The notes under the pieces: generated by a model | What the model saw: the letters and a program-made list of their open reading frames with translations, nothing else | Told to the model about the DNA's origin: nothing | The model's database searches: none | Translations under genes and position numbers: made by a program | In this document: piece after piece, positions 58,740-64,000 of the stretch | How the letters are laid out: each line of letters starts with the position of its first letter | Numbering within the stretch: position 1 is the stretch's first letter | Source: Isoetes taiwanensis | Taxonomy: Eukaryota; Streptophyta; Lycopodiopsida; Isoetales; Isoetaceae | Direction: 5' to 3' | Length of the DNA: 64,000 nucleotides | Assembly: GCA_021234155.1 (NCBI GenBank) | Contig: JAJEKV010000016.1 | Span: forward strand, 18,220,698-18,284,697

Positions 58740-60650
58740 AAAAATAAAAAACACAACAAAAACTCCCTGATTTTGATTAACAAAAAAAACCTTGATTCAC
58801 CTTTTCTCCCCTTTCTGTCGGGCGGGAGGAGAGAACATCGCAGCCGCCAGCAGCAGGAGCAAAAAATTGCCCTTGTCTGCTACTAATCGACCTTCTCTGT
58901 TACTAATCGGCCTTCTCTGCTGCTAATCCCTGACTTGAGCAACAATCGGCTCTATGATCTCTGTAATCGGCATGTGTAATCGGCTCTGACTGATGATCTT
59001 TGTTTGGTTTTGTTTGTTAAGCAAAGCAAGGTAAGACAACAATTTTCATTTTATATTTGCAAGGTAAGACATCAATTTTTTTCATATTGTTTGGTCTGTT
59101 TTTTTCATAGTGACCGAGTTCAAAGCATCCTCCTACTACAAACGACCTCCTTTATTGGTTCAAAATGACTTGCTTCAGACAAATTCGGTGCTTATTTATT
59201 GTTGCTCACCTGTTCATCATCAGATTGATTAAAAACTTGTAAGTATTCTGAATTTCTAGATATTGTTTATTGGTTAGTTCTGTCTGTCAGTACCTTACTG
59301 ATATGTGCACATTAGATTCTATTGACCAAACACAAAGATGACTGTATTTGCAGCAAAAAATGAAAATGAAACTGCTCTAGAACTTTTGACATTGAGGTCG
59401 AAGTTATCCTTCTTGCTGCGCCTAACCTTAAAAGTCTCAAGATGATCTGTTACATGTGCAGTACAATGCAAAACCTGGAAATGAATCTTTTTAAGGCTTG
59501 AGGACAAGCTGCTAATGGCAATGGCATCTGTCAGCTGCTATAGAATTCTCACTTTTGCACGTAGTATCATAAAAGGGATTGCAGCCATATTCCACAGCAA
59601 TTTTCCTTTGTGACTTGTTGACATTAGGCGCCATTCTATAATCTTAGATCTAACTTGGGTATTGAAGCAAGATTAGAGAAGCAATACCCGGACTTCATAA
59701 AGCAATTCGACGATCAAGTCATCTCCGAATTGGTCGATCAGGTGCTTTAGCTAAGCTTTGTTATGTCTTAGTGTAAGAGCAGGGGCGTAAGCATTCTAGG
59801 TTAGTAGGGTGCATACACAGGAAGCTTAGAAGTGTAGGTGATGTTGATATATCATCCAAGGGCGTTCTCTAGGCCAGCATGCATCAAGAGTGCGCATGAC
59901 CAGAACGGTCATGTGAGAGAAGCGCAGCATGGTGGGTGATGATGAGACCATCTCTCAGATGATCTCTATGCCACGATGCAAGGCACGTGCACATGACCAT
60001 AGGGGGTTCATGGCGAGGTATGCGGGATCATGCACGATGATGGAATCGTGAGACATTCCCTAGCTTAAACCCCCAGGGACATGAGGCACTGCGGGTGTAC
60101 CCGATCAAGAGAATCATGTACAAGGTAGTACACGATCATGGGCAATGATACGATCATCTTAAAGGGTCCTTAAGCTGAAATCCTAATGGGCCATGATCGA
60201 GTGCAAGGTGGTAGTAGAGATAACCTTGAACTAGTAGTTCAGCTCAAGGAGGTAGTAAGGGGGATGGTCCCCTAAAACCACAAACTTATTAACTAAACTA
60301 ACTTAATGTGCTACTTGTACAGGCCAATGAAGAGGAGCATAGATGAGGGAGCACATTACGAGAAGACAGGAGTCATAGATTTTTACAATTAGCTATGAAC
60401 TCCTAATAACTGTTATGATAATGTTATGGTTATATCGTGATAAGTAACACTTGTAAAGGCCATATAATTTTGTATAGGTACAAATATAGCCTATATGTAC
60501 GTACTAAGTAGCTAATAACAAGTTGATCATTTCAATAAATTTAAGTCTTTATATTCATGTGTGTGATCTTGCAGGATTAGTTCAGGTTGGTTAGTTCAGG
60601 TTCGTCACCTTAGCATGATGCTGAGGATAGCATTATCCTAAGGGGGGAGA
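58740..60650. other. No recognised gene; probable gypsy-derived sequence at the right
   Basis: No domain-bearing frame. 59790-60250 is rich in GATCATG and ATGATC words. A frame near 59655-59748 (GIEARLEKQYPDFIKQFDDQ) is protein-like but unassigned. The right end leads into a polypurine tract, so part is probably the 3' part of a gypsy element. Confidence 0.4.
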
Positions 60651-60890
60651 ATGCGACGTTCCCCGGAAATATATGCCATAAATATGTATATTTCTAGGCC
60701 TCGTCACCGTACAAGCCTATCATTATAGCCTTGTACACCATAGTAAGTGGAGAAGGGAGCATGGCCAAGTTATTTGCATAGGCTTAAGGCCATTTCCACA
60801 TGGCCTCAACCTATTGGGCACCCGCCACATGGAAGCACTCCATTGGAGCCACGTGGCAGTGACATGGAACCCTAACCCATTCTATAAGGT
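60641..60890 (+). mobile_element. Ty3/gypsy polypurine tract and partial 3' LTR
   Basis: AAGGGGGGAGAA (60640-60651) is followed by TGCGACGTTCCCCGG, closely resembling the polypurine tract and LTR start (TGT-ACGTCCC) of plant gypsy elements. The LTR appears cut at about 60890, where the CACTA coding remnant begins. Confidence 0.6.
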
Positions 60891-61327
60891 AGACACTTCA
60901 CATGTCTTAAGAGATCTAGACGAACCTTTTATATTTCCTAGTCAGGTGAAGCAAGTATTTTTCCATGATAATCCTAGGGATAAGAAATGGCGGATAGTGG
61001 TTCATTCACAACCAACTTCTCGAAGAGTTATTGCCGATTCTAAACACCCAAGGATCATCATCTGATATTCCACTTCCTCGTGAGTTGGAGTTGATTGACC
61101 CAGTTGAAGAAACCATTGACCACGAGCATGATTCACAATTAGAGGGCCTTCAGGTAAGGTCTCCAATGCATAGCCCAGAACATTGTATACTTGATGACTA
61201 CTTTGATGAGGAGAACGACACAGAAAATGGGACAGAGAGACATGTATCGCGGCTCCCTTTGCAATTGGATGATGATGAAACAGAAGAAGTTGAGCAGGAT
61301 TTGCTATATGACATTACTAAAGACTAG
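60887..61327 (+). pseudogene. CACTA transposase C-terminal fragment
   Basis: The frame reads VDTSHVLRDLDEPFIFPSQV, KQVFFHDNPRDKKWRIVVHS and QPTSRRV, which fits the DUF4216-like C-terminal region of CACTA TNP2/TNPD proteins (PFxLASQ..QVFY..D....W.VV). After a frame break near 61050 an acidic tail follows, DIPLPRELELIDPVEETIDH to LDDDETEEVEQDLLYDITKD, stopping at 61325-61327. The catalytic core is missing. Confidence 0.75.
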
Positions 61328-61639
61328 TTCAATGATTTTTTTTTTTAAGTATATGTCATTGTCGTTGAGGAATATTGTGTTGAGATCCTCTCGATACAAT
61401 TGCTAATATTATGTATTGGTGAACTTTTAAATCATATGAGACAAGTATGATAATGCACACTTTATTGTATATTAGTAGCCTTGGCAATCTTGTTCTAGCC
61501 ACATAGGTATGTATGAAATGAGAACTTTTGAGAAAATGAAAAATGTAGAGAAAGAGTAGTTATATTAAGAGTGTATAGACGAATGGTTATTTGAATAGAT
61601 GGCAAGTGTCTCTTTTGGTATCTTTGCAAACGAATAGTA

Positions 61640-62460
61640 AAGTGCATGATTATAAGTAGAGTGCATACGCTATGAGTCAATGGTATAAAGTTAGACATAG
61701 AGTCAATGATAGCATCAACTCTAGACATAATGTACAAACAAGAGTTAGATCACATGTTAGCCTGAGTAGTAGAGTTCGTACTACTGAATGAGTCAATAGT
61801 AGCATCCGACAATAGGGTTAGAAATAGAGTCAATAGTAGCATCTAATATAGAGTCACTGATAGAGTCAGAATTGAAACTAATGATAGTGTCAGACATAGC
61901 TTCAGAAGTAGAGGTCAACATAAAGTCAAGCATAGCGTCACTAGAGTCACTGGTAGAGTCAGAATTGGAACTAATGATAGTGTCAGACATAGCGTCAGAA
62001 GTAGAGGTCAATATAAAGTCAAGCATAGCGTCAATTGTATGGTCAGAACTAGAGTCAGATGACATGTATGCTTGAACCTAATGCCAACACCTTTGACTCA
62101 TAGTGCATCAGCTGTTACGTCAGTTATAACATCAGTTATAGCATTAGATTGGTTAAAATGATATAGCATCATCTTTAGAGTCAGACATAACGTCAAAATT
62201 AGAGTCAGATGACATGTATATTTGAACCTAATGTTAGCACCTTTGACTCATCGTGCATCAGCTTCTACCTCAACTATAACGTCAGCTGTAGTGTTAGATT
62301 GGTTAAAATGATATAGCATCATCCATAAAGTCAGATATAGCGTCAGAATTAGCAGCAGAGAAATATCTAACTATAAGTGCTGCTAATAACTACAGAACAT
62401 CGTTTTCACCTCAAAAAACACCAGAAATATCCTTCTGATGCTAAAACTGACTCTAATACC
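61640..62460. repeat. CACTA subterminal repeat array
   Basis: Many copies of AGAGTCAG, TAGCGTCAG and related words. Larger units repeat with a period of 93 bp (61862 and 61955) and 150 bp (62078 and 62228). The same word (AGAGTCAG, as CTGACTCT) occurs beside the terminal repeat. In CACTA elements such arrays bind the regulator protein. Confidence 0.8.
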
Positions 62461-62477
62461 CCCTTCCTCTTGTAGTG
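62459..62477 (-). repeat. CACTA terminal inverted repeat, right end
   Basis: The minus strand starts CACTACAAGAGGAAGGGGG at 62477. The adjacent GAT could be one half of a 3-bp target duplication; the other half is not located. Confidence 0.85.
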
Positions 62478-62868
62478 GATGCTGCACTCTATAATTTCTT
62501 CCATGAAAATGGCAGATCCAACAAATCCCAGAGGTTGAGGAGCAAATACTTGGTGGCAGACTGAAGGTGGCAATATATTTTGAGAATTGGCAATATCTCC
62601 AGTTTCTCCATCCTAAGCGCTCCTTTTCTTTTCAAAAATGCCCAAGCAATCACTCTAATCTGTGCATTATGCAATCAGAAAGAAGATAAAGCAATATGAT
62701 GGCCTAAATTTTTCCAAGCTTAGGCCTCGTTGCTTTTTCTTTTATGTGTTCTTGGCTGCTCATTCATTAGATTTCTTTATTAAATTATTTTTTAACTTCT
62801 TGTATTCTAAAAGTAGAAAGAATATATAAATTGAACTCTTTTTCTTGAATTTTTGTAGATGCAAACAT

Positions 62869-64000
62869 GGATGCTCATAATAATGCTCATGATGCGGATT
62901 ATATGCCATAAGAGGAGGAGGATGTGACGAAGATTGCATCATTTTCTGTTCTAAGGAGCGCAAAAGCTAGAAAAAAGGGGCCTAATCCATCACAGTGGTG
63001 GGACGAGGTAGTTTTTGTTGGCCCTCCACCTAGAAGTGGTGGTGCAAGGAAGCAAGATAGAAAAGACTGGAGGAACGCATAGAGTAAAGAAACACTTGAT
63101 TGGAGAAGGAGGGATCATTAGAGTGTAGTGCAATTGATGATGCTACTAGGGAACGCCTCTTAAGCTTCTCAAATGTTCTAGATAAAATTTCAGCTGAAAG
63201 AAACAAGAGATTTGGCACTAGCTCTCAAAAGAATTGCTCATCAGGTTTAGAGAGCTACTTCTCACCACCCGCAACAAGGAAGAGACAAAAAAGCATCCAT
63301 AATGCCATAGATCCAGAAAGGAAAGATAGATTATGGCGGGCAATTGGAAGGCATTTCATTTACAACAAGATCCCTTTCAATGTTGTACGGGATAATCACT
63401 TCAAACACATGCTGACAGAGGCTGCAAACTATGGTCCAAACATAGAACTTCCTAAGTATGAAGATTTAAGAGTATCTTTAGTGGCAAAAGAAAAGAAAGA
63501 GGTGACATTGATGTTGGAAAATTTGTGGGGGCAATGGATGAAATGGGGTGTGTCATTGATTGTAGATGGCTGGTCCGACACACAATGGAGACATATACAT
63601 GGTATTATTGCATGTTGTAGGGGAAGGAATTATTACTTGAATTCGAATGATATCACAAAGGATAGCAAATTTGCTTTGAACTTGGCAAACATTTGGAAAG
63701 GAGCAATAAAAGAAGTTGGTGTAAAGAATGTGCTGGTGATGGTGAGCAAGCTAATCGTAAAGCTGGTAAGATTGTTCAAATGGAGTTTCCTCACATTACC
63801 TTCTCTCCTTGTATGGCGCATTGTCTCAATAATTTGTTGAAGGATTTCACAAAGATTCCTCATATTGTAAATGCCGTGGAGAATGGGAACAAGATTGTAA
63901 CGTTTGTGAAGAATCATTCCAAGGTAAGTGTTATATTGTCCAACTTTTCTTATAAGAAGCTCTTGAAGTATTCAGATACTAGATTTGGCTATAACTTCAT
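62869..64000 (+). pseudogene. hAT-family transposase (DUF659 type), partial
   Basis: The longest frame, 63100-63840, has IDPERKDRLWRAIGRHFIYN, KIPFNVVRDNHFKHMLTEAA, WGVSLIVDGWSDTQWRHIHG and DITKDSKFALNLANIWKGAI. This is the DUF659 region of plant hAT proteins, with the conserved SLIVDGWSD. A one-base shift near 63740 moves to GEQANRKAGKIVQMEFPHIT, CMAHCLNNLLKDFTKIPHIV and KLLKYSDTRFGYNF at the window edge, where the conserved TRF is reached. An upstream piece (MDAHNNAHDADYMP, stop, EEEDVTKIASFSVLRSAK) from 62869 may be its N-terminal part; no BED finger is visible. The dimerisation domain lies beyond the window. Confidence 0.85.

Larger units (their letters stand above)
60890..62477 (+). mobile_element. 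Right part of a CACTA (En/Spm) transposon
   Basis: A transposase C-terminal relic, an array of subterminal repeats and a terminal TCTTGTAGTG (reverse complement CACTACAAGA, the CACTA signature) follow in order. The left terminus was not found, so the element is truncated or its left part is displaced. Confidence 0.85.

Overview
This window looks like nuclear DNA of a land plant. The evidence is a spliced ten-exon gene for a plastid-targeted enzyme (carA), fragments of plant gene families (PPR, dirigent, trehalose-phosphate synthase, LRR receptor kinase), a piece of plastid atpB, and dense plant-type transposons (Copia, Ty3/gypsy, L1, another LINE, MULE, CACTA, hAT). Gene-poor, AT-rich, repeat-filled DNA fits a large plant genome. 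A fern or other non-seed vascular plant is possible, but I cannot fix the species from sequence alone.

Layout. 1-3.2 kb: minus-strand Ty3/gypsy-type gag region with a candidate LTR, then a short LINE 3' end with a (TATTC)5 tail abutting a broken trehalose-phosphate synthase exon. 4-4.9 kb: Copia RT remnant. 5.1-9.0 kb: a decayed LINE-derived repeat split by a 1.6-kb inverted-repeat element; a second copy at 37.4-39.6 kb keeps the empty site. 9.5-14.6 kb: a GTAC motif array, PPR relics and an LRR-kinase pseudogene. 15.2 kb: plastid atpB fragment. 17.2-19.1 kb: 5'-truncated LINE with a (TATTC)4 tail. 19.4-20.1 kb: 650-bp foldback. 22.3-28.6 kb: L1-type LINE with poly(A) tail, ORF1 and ORF2 present but broken. 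30-31.4 kb: Copia relic and dirigent pseudogene. 33.7-35.7 kb: MULE with a 9-bp target duplication. 44.4-47.4 kb: PPR pseudogene between 145-bp direct repeats. 47.9-50.5 kb: carA, the only gene here that looks intact. 50.8-55.5 kb: complete Copia insertion lacking gag, 5-bp target duplication, 297 bp from the carA start. 57-64 kb: minisatellite, short-motif array, gypsy LTR relic, right part of a CACTA element and a hAT transposase running off the window.

Functionally, one housekeeping gene, carA (glutaminase subunit of carbamoyl-phosphate synthetase, for arginine and pyrimidine synthesis), sits among nested transposons. None of the other protein-coding remnants looks able to make a full product. 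The most notable structures are the inverted-repeat element with its empty site, the gag-less Copia with mosaic LTRs beside carA, the long foldback, and the shared 3' tail of two LINE-type copies.
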